A DNA stretch of 64,000 nt from Mesorhizobium sp. STM 4661 (GCF_000359125.1 NZ_CAAF010000027.1:118742-182741); one strand, 5' to 3'. Positions 8,619 to 18,369 are shown, counted from the stretch's first letter. Program-made: numbers and translations. The notes: generated by a model not told the origin, from the sequence alone.

Positions 8619-9338
8619 ATGACGATTCGACTGACCTGCACACCACGGCGGTTGCCTGATCGCGTCATCGACGAACTGGTACGAACGGGGGTGGCGGCAA
8701 ACCGCGCGACGTTGTCAGTTCTCATTCCCCGACGCTGGCCTGCTGGTGGGGTTCGGCTCACGGTCGGCTTCCTTGACAACGCGCCGGCTGACTTGCGCGA
8801 GCGCATCGTTCTGCACATGAACGCTTGGGCCAAGAGCGCAAACGTCTCGTTCGTTGAGACGCGAAAGCAGGCGCAGGTCCGGATCGCGCGCATCGCCGAT
8901 GGTGATCAGGGCGGCTATTGGTCGTATCTCGGTACCGATATCCTTCATATCGAGAAGGAGCAGCCGACGATGAACCTTGAAGCGTTCACCATGGCCACCA
9001 GCGAATCCGAGTTCAAACGCGTCGTGCGTCACGAGACCGGGCACACGCTCGGCTTCCCGCATGAGCATATGCGCCGACAGCTTGTCGAACTGATCGACCG
9101 CGAACGCGCTGTTCAGTATTTCGGAGAGACGCAGGGCTGGAGCGAGGATGAGGTCGAGCAGCAGGTATTGACGCCGATCGAGGATGGTTCGCTCCTAGGC
9201 ACGCCCCGCGCCGACAGCAACTCGATCATGTGCTATGAAATCCCTGGTGAGATCACGAAATCCGGCGATCCGATCGCGGGCGGCACCGACATTGATGAGC
9301 TCGACTACGAGTTTGCCGGCTCCGTCTATCCTAAGTGA
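8619..9338 (+). CDS. Astacin-like (M12A) zinc metallopeptidase, 239 aa
   Basis: This starts at ATG 8619 after aaaggaga. HETGHTLGFPHEH (H138, E139, H142, H148) fits the HExxHxxGFxHE signature of astacins, and SIMCYE about 80 residues later is the Met-turn. There is no signal peptide or propeptide, and the length is close to that of a bare catalytic domain, which is unusual because most astacins are secreted zymogens. It ends the operon begun by the gluzincin peptidase, so two different zinc peptidases, an MBL hydrolase and a membrane protein are co-encoded. The substrate is unknown; processing of a partner protein is a reasonable guess. Confidence 0.8.
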   Translation: MTIRLTCTPRRLPDRVIDELVRTGVAANRATLSVLIPRRWPAGGVRLTVGFLDNAPADLRERIVLHMNAWAKSANVSFVETRKQAQVRIARIADGDQGGYWSYLGTDILHIEKEQPTMNLEAFTMATSESEFKRVVRHETGHTLGFPHEHMRRQLVELIDRERAVQYFGETQGWSEDEVEQQVLTPIEDGSLLGTPRADSNSIMCYEIPGEITKSGDPIAGGTDIDELDYEFAGSVYPK

Positions 9339-9385
9339 GCGCTTTAAGTGGAAGCTCTTGGTTCCGTTCTTGAGGTAGGACGCGT

Positions 9386-10597
9386 ATGACTGCACCTTGG
9401 CTAGCAAGTTCGAAATCCATAACGCTATTTGGCCAAACGGCGCGCAGCCACTCCCATTGCTCTTCGAATGGCTTCGTCCCGGCTCCACTGCAAACGAGCA
9501 TGAGCTCCGCCATCTAAGCACTACGCGGCGCTGGCCAAAACAACGGCGCTCGGGAGCGCCAACATGTTGGTGGTTTCCGCATTGCTGCGTAGCGACCAGG
9601 CGCTGATCGCAGCGCTCGTTGACGATCTCGGCACTGACTTTGGCTTTACCAGCGACATGGCTCACATCGGTGCTGACATGCGGCGATCGTTGACCGGCCG
9701 CATCGGTGCTGCGCTCTGCCATCTCTATCTCGACCAGCTTGGCTATGCTTGGCTCGACTATGCCGACCAATACATCTCCCCTCGCCGCTGGCCGACTTCC
9801 TCTACGACGGCGCGAACATTGAATCGACAGGCTTGGCATTGGCCGAAGCGAAGGGCTCAATGAGTTCAGCAGCTTCGGCACATCGGGTAAAGGTGACGGC
9901 TGACAATGCATACACCCGCCAGGTTGAGGGATACCTTGGAACGAAGACGATTGCTGGCCGGATTGAGTACGGTGCCGCTGTCGCCACCGCGATCTTGCCG
10001 GCGAGCACCTGGACCGCTGGCACCACCTCCTGCTTCCTGCATGTCACTGAGACCGCTTCCGCGCCTTTCTCGGGGCAAGGGCAGTCGGGTGGCGCAGGTG
10101 CCGAAGGAGTCGGTACCGGCACAGGGACCGCAGCCGGCGATGGTGACATGGATAGTACGTCCTCAGTGAGTTGCCGAATCGCCCTTCGTGACTATCGCGC
10201 CGCCTTCCGCCTGATTGGCGCACCATATCTCGTAGATTTCATTGACGAGTTGATCGATGGCGGACCACTCAAAACTGAGTTCGAGCACAGGTTTGGTCGC
10301 CTGATCGGCCCTGATGGTCCCTTACCATGGGTGATTGGCGAGCCCGGGGAACACTCATTGGGTGATTGGTATTATAGCGCGCAACATTTGCCGTTCTCGA
10401 CACGAACTTTCGCGCTGCATGAAAGGTCCCTTGACGCGATCATCGAACTTCTCGGAATGTGCGGCTTGAACCGTGAGTTGCTCGACCAAACCGTTCGACT
10501 GCCTAATCTCTCGCGGCGGATGCGATTCGATGCCGAAGAATATGAGGCCGATCCACACCGCTCGCGACTGTCTGATCAATCGGGCTCGCAGCGGTAA
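9386..10597 (+). pseudogene. Second PD-(D/E)XK-like nuclease copy, frameshifted
   Basis: The coding signal moves through three frames: about 9397-9510 (FEIHNAIWPNGAQPL), about 9515-9780 (LVVSALLRSDQALIAALVDDL, then LDQLGYAWLDYADQYI) and about 9780-10597 (SPLADFLYDG...LALAEAKGSMS). The ADFLYD...EAKGS motif, the Gly-rich linker near 10090-10150 and the C-terminal CRIALRDYRAAFRLIGAP block parallel the intact gene at 2854-4197, so this is a diverged paralogue and not a recent duplication. The last 280 codons are uninterrupted and could be expressed as a fragment. It directly follows the astacin-like gene. Confidence 0.7.
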
Positions 10598-11249
10598 AAT
10601 GGCAGGGTGCCTACTACCCGAACGAAAAGAATTTTAGCTGGCCGAACTAAAGCGAACCGAGACGCCGCGCTTGGGTGGAATGCGCTTGCGCCGATAAAAT
10701 CGCTGGCCCTTCGTCCCAGCGAGGCCAGATCAATTTGATGAGCGAAGATCCGCTCTTGGTAGGTCGAAATTTGTCACTAAAACGGGCCTTCGCGACAGCT
10801 ATTGGCATCTCATCGCGCCGTCGTCCGCGACGACGAGAATTTCGACCGCTCCACAATTCGTCATTGGTTTCAGGGATCAAAAATCCCGCGCGGCATGGCG
10901 AGCCACTTCTGACCAGTTCCTGGGCCGGCGGCCGACGCCGCCCGGCAGGCGACCTAAGTTTCATCGCCAACAAAACGAATTATGCGGAGAAGACCTGCCA
11001 TTAGATCGGCTCAGGGAAGGTCAGAAGGGTTTGCTATCGGCTAGGATCCTGTCGTCACGAGGCATGACTAGGTGCGCAATTGGTCATCGCACCGTCAACG
11101 TCGCGTGTAGTGCTATTAGGCAAACTCGATCAGCTACTGCGCCATCAAGATTGGTACTGTGCCAAAAAGACGGAGACGACACTGTATCCAGTTCACCGAC
11201 CTTCAGCGGCACATGGTGTCAATGCCGCAAGTGATGGGGTAGAATAGAG
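10598..11249. other. Intergenic stretch, no supportable gene
   Basis: Short frames on both strands lack ribosome sites and protein-like composition. The stretch divides the hydrolase cassette from the following island. Confidence 0.4.
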
Positions 11250-11897
11250 ATGATGGTGCGAGATGTGGAGCGCTCGAGTTCGCGATTGCGGCAAGTGGGT
11301 ATCAAACCGGCAAAAAAGCTGAGAACCAAAATAGACATAACAATGTTTCAACCTGCATACATGGGCAAGGCTGAAGCGTTGATGTGGAAGCGGTACTATG
11401 AACGCAGATACCTAGGTTTGTTTATGACCATGTTTGGCTGCGGGCGGCACGTTGGCTACTCGCCGTCACTTAGCATTAAGCTCGGATTTTTTGCTGCACA
11501 GGCAGCGCGGCTATTTCAGGCATCGCGGTCTGCCGAGGAGGCGCATCGGGCTCTTCCGCCACTCGAGCGTTATTATGATCTTATCGCTATCGGGGCGCCC
11601 TCGACATTTTGTTCGCGAGAGGTGGCCCTCACAGAATTGGGATGGTGGCAGGCTCGACGCGAGAATAAGCCGCCCTCCGAGTATGGTATTCGTATCGCTT
11701 GCGTTGCCTCCTTAGTCTACGGTGTGGCAATTGATAAGGTGGCTTTGGCGGGCATCCGTCGTGCGCAAGCTATGGAATATCGAGATAGGCATGAAATGGA
11801 GCAAAGCGATTGGGCCGTAGTGGAGAATAAGCTTATCGAGTCATACTCCATTCTTAAGTCATCTCTTCGTGCAGACGATAACGAGAATAAGGCATAG
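11250..11897 (+). CDS. Conserved protein of unknown function, 215 aa
   Basis: This is an intact gene for a basic protein rich in Trp, Tyr and Arg. The core FQPAYMGKAEALMWKRYYERRYL and the later LPPLERYYDLIAIGAP and LGWWQARRENKPPSEYG are reminiscent of a proteobacterial family without assigned function; the true start may be closer to MFQPAYMGK (11344). Helices dominate and no signal peptide or long membrane segment is clear. It lies 26 nt before the large membrane protein, on the same strand, and probably forms an operon with it. Confidence 0.55.
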   Translation: MMVRDVERSSSRLRQVGIKPAKKLRTKIDITMFQPAYMGKAEALMWKRYYERRYLGLFMTMFGCGRHVGYSPSLSIKLGFFAAQAARLFQASRSAEEAHRALPPLERYYDLIAIGAPSTFCSREVALTELGWWQARRENKPPSEYGIRIACVASLVYGVAIDKVALAGIRRAQAMEYRDRHEMEQSDWAVVENKLIESYSILKSSLRADDNENKA

Positions 11898-11923
11898 CTC
11901 ATTGTGTCGAGTTGGGCACCCAC

Positions 11924-14419
11924 ATGGCCGTAGCAGCCCGTAGAGCGCTAGTAAGAAGACCGCAACGCCCGCAGGCTTCGACAAGGCCTGTTGTCGGCGT
12001 CGCTTCCAGGGACGCGTCTGCAGCGATAGGCGGTTACAGGTACCAAATATTACTGAGCGTGAAATTTTGGATTCATCTGAAGCCCGATGAAATCTTGTAC
12101 CTTGAGGGTGCAGAAGACATTGACCAAGTTGGAAGGAAAGGTGCTAAGACAGTTTCTGTAAAAAGGGTCAATGAGGCAATTTCCCTCAATACAAAGTCGG
12201 TCAGGGAAAGCCTTTGTAATTTCTGGAGGCACCGACGGCTTAATCCAGACCAAAAGATTTTCTTTCAGTATATATCGATTGCTCGCATCGCAGTGGAGTA
12301 CAACGGGAACTTCGGGCGCCGAGTGGCCGGACTTTCTTTGTGGGAGAGAGCGAAAGTCACAACTAATGCAGAAGAGCGCGATCGGATCGTTGGTCTTTTG
12401 CAGCGATTTTTGTCCACTGTATCGCTGGAGCCTGACATAACGCTTTTCATACAGAGGGCTACGCAGCAGGAGCTTTTCGACGCCCTCATCAAGCCAATAT
12501 CATGGCAGTGGGAAAGTGAGGACGCGAGTTCGGTTGAACGGGAAATCAAGGCTGAGTTGGTTCGCCGAGGCAGGTCCCAAGGCAAATCAAGGGCTGACAG
12601 TGAAATGGCCTTCGAGCAGTTGGTCACCCATGCTCTTCAGGTAGCCTCACAAAAAGGCGACCGCAGGCTAACCGCGGACGATTTCGATACGATCTTTGAG
12701 AGCGCGGGGACTGGCGCATGGATACCGGTCCTGCTGCCTTCCAGGACGCCCCTTCAGACGGCATTATATGTGGCCATGGCCACAGCCGCCGGCGGCATTG
12801 TCTTTTTGGGGTCAGGCGCTCTCACCGCCGGAGTTTTCACTGGGCTTATAGCGCTTGTTGGTGCCGTTATTTTTGAACGCATCAGCGGCATCTTGGCTAG
12901 CGGAGACCGCAGAAATCCACCTCATCAAAGAAAGGATTACGGCCGGCTGCGCAGAAGTCTAGGCCGCGGCGGCTATACGTCGAGGCTGTTCATTTTGGCA
13001 ATGTATAACATTGTTGAAGGAACTGATGAGTTTTTTGGAGACGCGCATCGAGCAAAATTGACAGTAGTCCACAGGTTTTTGAGACTAAAGAACAATGTGC
13101 CGCTATGGACGATTCATTCATTTGATCGCTGCCTGTTGATCGCCTCGGCGTACCCGCTTACCTGCATCCTGTTGTTTTGGAGTATTTCAGGAAAGGTAGA
13201 TCAGGCGCAGCTGTTAATTAGACTTAACAAACAGGCCGACCAATTGCATCTCGCTCTAGGATTTGTAGCTCTGCTGATCGAGGCAGTCTCCTTCTGGCTG
13301 TTGTTTCGTAGCAAAAGTTGGTTCAGCGCCGCATCAGCAATCGCCGGGGGAGCTTTCGCCGTAGCGCTCGCTGCGTTAGCAGGGGGTGCCCCAACGGCAT
13401 CGAAATCGGGAGTTTTCATACTCGCTGGGATTGGGGCGGCAGCCCTCGGAGTTTGTATGAGCCGCTCGCAAACTAGGTTTGCTTTCCGCGGGGCTGTGTC
13501 GGGGATAGGAGTCGTAGCAGGGGTGATCGGGGGAATTATAACCTTCGGATGGTTAGGCTCATTCAACTGGATCGCGGGCGCAGCAGCAGGTGGTGTAACT
13601 GCCGTAGTTGTGGCGGGCTTCGTAACTGTTCGTCGTGAGGCACTTTTTGATGAAGTGTCCCGCAGACGTTACCTCTTTTTCGTTTGGCTGATTCTCCTGG
13701 TCATGTGTGGGTGGGCTGCTTTTTGGCTGCCAAGCGCAACGGCTACATGGGGCAAGACGGGCCCAATGGCCCTGTACATTGGGTTTCTGCCGCTCATCAG
13801 TGCGCCCTTCGTTTGGTTTTCGGTCGGCCTGACTCGTGCCCTGATGCATCGAGGGCTGGAGCGCAGGGCATGGTGGCCCTTATTCTACGCTGTTCTTGAC
13901 GCTGCAGTTGGGGTTCTGCTTGTCGTGTGCCTTTCCTTGTCATTAGTCATAGCGGTGCAGTTTCTGAACGCGGTCGTACAATGTGGTCGTGGTGTTGGGA
14001 GCTGCGGGACGGGAGCTCCTCTACTGGAATTGTCAAGGATATTTCGGGGCCTCGACTCAAATCCGTCCGCACCGCAATTCTGGTGGGTGTATGCACTTGT
14101 TGGGTCGGCACTCATCCCAAGCGCTTTAAACCTGATGGTAGGAGGCGCCTCGCTCATGTGCGGGTTCCCTGGCCTTCCCGCGCTGATCTTAAAGAAGATG
14201 CCAGTTGACGATGCCCCGCTATACCACGATCGCAACGCACTCGCATTGGTCTGGACATTTCAGATCATTGTAGGTGCATTGGCGGGCATCGCCGTTCAGG
14301 TCTGTCTTGTTTGGGTGATTGTGAAAATCTTGATGCCTTCGGTTTGGCCAAACCTGCTGGAGATGTGTGAACGAGCGTTCGAATTGCATCTTCCTCAGGT
14401 TATTATCTCGCTTTTTTGA
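11924..14419 (+). CDS. DUF4297/Cap4-like nuclease domain fused to a polytopic membrane domain, 831 aa
   Basis: ATG 11924 is taken; a TTG four codons upstream is possible. Residues about 20-200 resemble the N-terminal dsDNA-endonuclease-like domain of Cap4/DUF4297 proteins: DASAAIGGYRYQ, then ILYLEGAEDIDQVG and TVSVKRVNE, with a helical remainder. The usual Q/E-x-K position reads S-V-K, so the catalytic triad may be altered. From about residue 280 to the end there are roughly 12-14 hydrophobic segments (for example ALYVAMATAAGGIVFLG, LHLALGFVALLIEAVSF, LVGSALIPSALNLMVGG). A DNA-cutting or DNA-sensing domain on a large membrane anchor is an unusual architecture. Its position in front of a Gabija-like pair suggests phage defence. 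Both the domain call and the role are inference. Confidence 0.5.
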   Translation: MAVAARRALVRRPQRPQASTRPVVGVASRDASAAIGGYRYQILLSVKFWIHLKPDEILYLEGAEDIDQVGRKGAKTVSVKRVNEAISLNTKSVRESLCNFWRHRRLNPDQKIFFQYISIARIAVEYNGNFGRRVAGLSLWERAKVTTNAEERDRIVGLLQRFLSTVSLEPDITLFIQRATQQELFDALIKPISWQWESEDASSVEREIKAELVRRGRSQGKSRADSEMAFEQLVTHALQVASQKGDRRLTADDFDTIFESAGTGAWIPVLLPSRTPLQTALYVAMATAAGGIVFLGSGALTAGVFTGLIALVGAVIFERISGILASGDRRNPPHQRKDYGRLRRSLGRGGYTSRLFILAMYNIVEGTDEFFGDAHRAKLTVVHRFLRLKNNVPLWTIHSFDRCLLIASAYPLTCILLFWSISGKVDQAQLLIRLNKQADQLHLALGFVALLIEAVSFWLLFRSKSWFSAASAIAGGAFAVALAALAGGAPTASKSGVFILAGIGAAALGVCMSRSQTRFAFRGAVSGIGVVAGVIGGIITFGWLGSFNWIAGAAAGGVTAVVVAGFVTVRREALFDEVSRRRYLFFVWLILLVMCGWAAFWLPSATATWGKTGPMALYIGFLPLISAPFVWFSVGLTRALMHRGLERRAWWPLFYAVLDAAVGVLLVVCLSLSLVIAVQFLNAVVQCGRGVGSCGTGAPLLELSRIFRGLDSNPSAPQFWWVYALVGSALIPSALNLMVGGASLMCGFPGLPALILKKMPVDDAPLYHDRNALALVWTFQIIVGALAGIAVQVCLVWVIVKILMPSVWPNLLEMCERAFELHLPQVIISLF

Positions 14420-14824
14420 AGTAGGACAATTCATCCAGCCGCATGTGGGTTGTAGTGGATGGACAATCGACCGAGGTCGGTCCGTTGGCCGCCTTAACCT
14501 CGTGCAAAATTTGGGCCGAGCGACGCGTGCACGCCCGGCTTGCTTGCTACCCTTATCAGCCTGTGAGACCCAATTCAGCTGGTCAGTGCCATACGCGCCA
14601 ACGCTGAGTGGGATGGCGTCTTCTGGCAGCCGCTCTCATTTTCGCTGCTTCTCTATTCTCTTTGGTGTGCTTCCGGATGTCTCTTTGTTCGCAGTAATTG
14701 GAGCACCAACTGAGGGCTGAGCAAGCTTGAGGGGCATTCGTTGACTACCGGTTCGCTACCTTGCGTCGACCCTCAGAACGTTCTAGCATGGTATAATGTC
14801 CAACCGCGGGATGGATTGACCTCG
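14420..14824. other. Intergenic stretch, no gene seen
   Basis: About 400 bp with one unconvincing 117-codon frame (14367-14720) that overlaps the previous gene. It probably contains the promoter of the helix-turn-helix gene. Confidence 0.35.
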
Positions 14825-15226
14825 ATGGCTAACGCAAAAACCTCTCAAATTGAAATCGTCGGGCCCAAGAAGAGACTCGTTATAAAACCGCCCAAGCATA
14901 TCCGAGCTAGGCAATTCCTTGCTGATCTGGACGATGTCCTAGGCAACATTGGTTTGGAAGAGTGCACTATCTCAATTCAGAAGGGCAAAAAGCATTTCAA
15001 GGGCCGCACCAGAAACGGCAAGGCAATAAATGTGATCCTTCGCGACGGAGGCTCTGGCTTTCAAGAGCAGACGGTCTCTTTCTGTGACGTGCTTTCGGTG
15101 AAAGACCGCAGGGTCGAGGCAAAGAGGTTGAGGAAGGAGGGAATGAGACAGACGGTAATAGCAGAGCGCTTAGGGGTTTCGCAGAAGACGATCTCGAACG
15201 ATCTTTGTCACGGCACGGACCAATAG
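14825..15226 (+). CDS. Helix-turn-helix protein, 133 aa
   Basis: The ATG at 14825 (MANAKTSQIEIVG) is preferred to an upstream in-frame ATG at 14741, which reads through non-protein-like sequence. The N-terminal 90 residues are an unassigned alpha/beta domain. Residues about 98-131 (EAKRLRKEGMRQTVIAERLGVSQKTISNDL) form a clear helix-turn-helix of the Hin/HTH_38 or sigma-70-region-4 type. It may regulate the neighbouring island, or be a transposition- or phage-related regulator. It stands alone between larger genes. Confidence 0.6.
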   Translation: MANAKTSQIEIVGPKKRLVIKPPKHIRARQFLADLDDVLGNIGLEECTISIQKGKKHFKGRTRNGKAINVILRDGGSGFQEQTVSFCDVLSVKDRRVEAKRLRKEGMRQTVIAERLGVSQKTISNDLCHGTDQ

Positions 15227-15258
15227 GGCCACAAGTCGCGCGTCCTGTCGCTCTGCCG

Positions 15259-15630
15259 TCAATGTTTGCGGACGGGTAAACACTCGTTCGAGCAGTTTCC
15301 TTCTGGAATTTCATGAACTAGGCCGTGGATTTGGTTTGCCGCGCGCCGTTCTGTGAATCCGGCGATGAGCCGCTGCGCCCAGTGGTCGTTCGGATTGGAA
15401 AGGGAAGCAGGGTCAGCCAGGTAACTGCGGAGCTTCTGTATGGTCGCATCTTCAGGTGTCTGGCGAAGGTTTGCGCGGAGCTCTTTGACAGCGAGGGCAG
15501 CCCCTCGTTTTTGCCGCTTCCGTCAGCATGTCGCGCAACTGCGTGCTTGTCAGCAACCAATGCTTGTATGGCTGCCGTACTTTCCTTGAGGGGATTTTTG
15601 CGGCGAAGATCGCAGCTGGTTCATTGCCTC
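15259..15630 (-). pseudogene. Fragment of an unidentified gene, frameshifted
   Basis: On the minus strand, protein-like sequence runs from IFAAKIPSRKVRQPYKHWLL and TQLRDMLTEAAKTRG, shifts frame near 15508, and continues as LAVKELRANLRQTPEDATIQ and NDHWAQRLIAGFTERRAANQ to TGA at 15259-15261. No start codon remains. I cannot name the family; the style is that of a soluble helical protein. Confidence 0.4.
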
Positions 15631-16023
15631 ACAGCCAAAAAATGACGTCAAACGCTATATATGCCGAGTAGGGCGCCGAGCATTTCGGTCACTGGACGCA
15701 TGGGGTCCATCAGCCCAAGATCGTATATTATGCTCGTTTCAAGATTCCCCTTGTGGTCGACGTAGTGCCGTTAGCATAGCGCTGGCTATCGGCTTGTCTC
15801 GATTAAGGCTGTTCGGTTTTTTGCGATGTACGGCCAGAGCGTAGCATGCGCTGCGGGAAGCGCTGGATGATCGTCGGGCGACAGCGACCCCCCAAAAAGG
15901 TATGCCGAGACTGTATTGCGGCCTAAAATTACCACTAATTTTGCGGCACAAATCAGTGGGAAGATTCCAGAAGGCGTACCGCTGTACGTATAATTGGTAT
16001 ATTGAGGCTGGAGGGGGACAGCC
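15631..16023. other. Leader region of the Gabija-like operon
   Basis: About 390 bp with no gene. It becomes AT-rich from 15900, as expected for a promoter, and ends with a strong ribosome site (ggagggg, 8 nt before ATG 16024). Confidence 0.4.
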
Positions 16024-18369
16024 ATGCATATCGAGTTTGTTGAGATTTCGAATTTCCGTAAGTTGATCTCGACTCGCGTTGGACTATCGAAGAAAACAAC
16101 GGTCTTTGTCGGAGCCAACAACAGCGGAAAAACGTCGGCGATTACAGCGCTTCGATACTTCCTCGTTCAACGGGAGAAGAATAATTTCGCATTCAACGAC
16201 TTCACTCTGACCCATTGGCCCACCATCAATACGATGGGCTTGGCTTGGGAGCAGGCACTGGTGGCACAGAAACCGTTGCCTGACCCGGATTGGGGTGCGG
16301 TGCTGCCATCAGTGGATATCTGGCTCGATGTCCCCGAAACTGAGCTGCACTACGTGCAACCACTGCTTCCCACACTCGAATGGGTCGCGGGCCGTTTGGG
16401 CGTTCGCGTCCGTTATGAGCCGAGCGACGCCAAGCAGCTTCGGATGGATTACGTCTCGGCACGCGGGGACGTCCTAGCACTCCAGAAGGAAGCAGCGGCA
16501 CTCGCCGGGGAAGCGGGCGCAGCCGTGCCTGCTTTCGAGGTCAAGCTGTGGCCTGAAAACCTGGTCGATTTTCTCCAACGGCGGCTTACAAGCTATTTCA
16601 CCCATAGATACTACGTGTTGGATCCGGAGGCCATCGCAGATCCGGTGCACGGGGTAGCCCAGCCTCAGCAGCTTAACGGCAATGAGCCAATCGAAGGAGA
16701 TCCCTTCAAGGGGCTCATTCGCATCGACGAGATCAGTGCTCAGAGGGGCTTCGGAAACGGGGAAGACGGTTTTGAGGATGACAAGGCTGCAACGGCTTCC
16801 GGTTCTCGGAAGCTGTCCACCCAGCTGCGCCAGTATTACGCCCACCACCTTGATCCGTATGAAAAACCGGACGCGAAAGACCTGCACGCGCTAAGGGCGA
16901 TCGAGCAGGCCCAGCAAGCTTTTGACGGTCGCCTGACCGACGGGTTTGAAAGTCCACTCAAGGAAATGCATACGCTAGGATATCCGGGTGTAACTGATCC
17001 AAGATTGAATATCTCCACACGATTGCGACCAGTGGAGGGGCTTAATCATGAGGCCGCAGTGCGTTTCGAGATCGCGGTCCATGATGGAGAGAAACACGTT
17101 AATCTCCATCTGCCGGAAGAATCGAACGGTCTCGGATATCAAAATCTCATATCGATGGTTTTTCGCTTAATGGCGTTTCGCGACAGCTGGATGAAGGTCG
17201 GCAAAGCGAAGGCAAAGGGGGGGGATGAAACGGTTATCGCGCCCCTGCATTTAGTCCTTATCGAAGAACCCGAGGTGCATCTCCATACGCAGGTCCAGCA
17301 GGTCTTCATTCGCCAGGCGTACAAGATCCTCCGCAATCACGACGAGCTTGGGGCCAAAGAACCTTTCCGCACCCAGATGGTGGTAAGCACACATTCGAGC
17401 CACGTCGCTCACGAATGCGAGTTCGACTCGCTCAGATATTTCCGGCGTCTGCCGGGAGATGCCACGAGTATTCCGACCTCCTGTGTCCTGAACCTCAACG
17501 ATGCATTCGGCGGCGATCCTGAGACAAAACGTTTCGTCACCCGCTACCTTAAGGTGACGCACTGCGATCTCCTCTTTGCCGATGCGGCCATTTTCATTGA
17601 GGGGCCAGCCGAACGCATTCTCGTTCCTCATTTTGTGAACGAGCATGCTGAATTCACCAAGCTGTCCGAGAGCTACATCACCTGGCTAGAAATCGGCGGA
17701 AGCCACGCCCACCGCATGAGGTCACTGGTCGAGCGAATTGGCCTGACAACACTTATCATCACCGATCTCGACTCTTGCGATGCTGACGGAAAGGTCGCAG
17801 TACCGGTTAGGGGCCAGAACTATACCTCCCGCAATCAGACCCTTCGAACCTGGTGTCCGGCTGCCACTCTCCTCGATGAGCTTCTGGACAAGCCTGACGC
17901 GGACAAAATTCTGACCTACACCGATGAGCGCTTCGCGATTTGCGTGGCTTACCAAAGTCCGGTGCAAATCACTTTCAAAGGCACGGCGGCAGAAGCGCTG
18001 GCCTACACGCTTGAAGATTCGATCGTCTATGCGAATTTGCCCCTCTTAGCTGGCCTCGATGGCACAGGTCTCATTGCAAAATTCCGCACAGCCATCACCG
18101 ACAGCGCAGATAGTGCTGCTTTGGCGGTAGCCCTGAAAGAGCATTTGAAGGAAGGGAACAAAGCGGAGTTCGCATTAGACCTGCTTGAGATTGAAAACCC
18201 AATCGCCCTCGCTCCACCACCGTACATCCGTGTTGGGCTTCTATGGCTGGCCAAACAGCTTGAACACAAGCAGCTTGAACTCGGCATCGTGAAAGTGATC
18301 GAAAATCCCCTTCCGATCGAAAATCCCCTTCCAGCAGCAGGAAATGAAATTGCCGGAGTGGCGGCATGA
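16024..18369 (+). CDS. Gabija-like GajA: OLD-family ATPase/TOPRIM nuclease, 781 aa
   Basis: The N-terminal ABC-type ATPase has Walker A GANNSGKT (residues 30-37) and, near residue 409, LVLIEEPEVHLH (Walker B with the signature-region helix). The C-terminal TOPRIM nuclease part shows AIFIEGPAERIL (catalytic Glu, about 527) and IITDLDSCD (DxD, about 580). This is the OLD/GajA layout, but at 781 residues it is about 200 longer than the described GajA (about 580). The start is fixed by ggagggg 8 nt upstream. The stop overlaps the helicase start by 4 nt (ATGA), implying translational coupling. In Gabija the nuclease cuts DNA when phage replication depletes nucleotides, with GajB as partner. The functional transfer is inference from domain pair and order. 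Confidence 0.85.
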   Translation: MHIEFVEISNFRKLISTRVGLSKKTTVFVGANNSGKTSAITALRYFLVQREKNNFAFNDFTLTHWPTINTMGLAWEQALVAQKPLPDPDWGAVLPSVDIWLDVPETELHYVQPLLPTLEWVAGRLGVRVRYEPSDAKQLRMDYVSARGDVLALQKEAAALAGEAGAAVPAFEVKLWPENLVDFLQRRLTSYFTHRYYVLDPEAIADPVHGVAQPQQLNGNEPIEGDPFKGLIRIDEISAQRGFGNGEDGFEDDKAATASGSRKLSTQLRQYYAHHLDPYEKPDAKDLHALRAIEQAQQAFDGRLTDGFESPLKEMHTLGYPGVTDPRLNISTRLRPVEGLNHEAAVRFEIAVHDGEKHVNLHLPEESNGLGYQNLISMVFRLMAFRDSWMKVGKAKAKGGDETVIAPLHLVLIEEPEVHLHTQVQQVFIRQAYKILRNHDELGAKEPFRTQMVVSTHSSHVAHECEFDSLRYFRRLPGDATSIPTSCVLNLNDAFGGDPETKRFVTRYLKVTHCDLLFADAAIFIEGPAERILVPHFVNEHAEFTKLSESYITWLEIGGSHAHRMRSLVERIGLTTLIITDLDSCDADGKVAVPVRGQNYTSRNQTLRTWCPAATLLDELLDKPDADKILTYTDERFAICVAYQSPVQITFKGTAAEALAYTLEDSIVYANLPLLAGLDGTGLIAKFRTAITDSADSAALAVALKEHLKEGNKAEFALDLLEIENPIALAPPPYIRVGLLWLAKQLEHKQLELGIVKVIENPLPIENPLPAAGNEIAGVAA
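18297..18332 (+). repeat. 18-bp tandem duplication inside gajA
   Basis: Two perfect copies of gatcgaaaatccccttcc lie side by side at 18297-18314 and 18315-18332. They duplicate the residues IENPLP in the C-terminal tail and keep the frame open, so they lengthen the protein by six residues. Confidence 0.9.
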
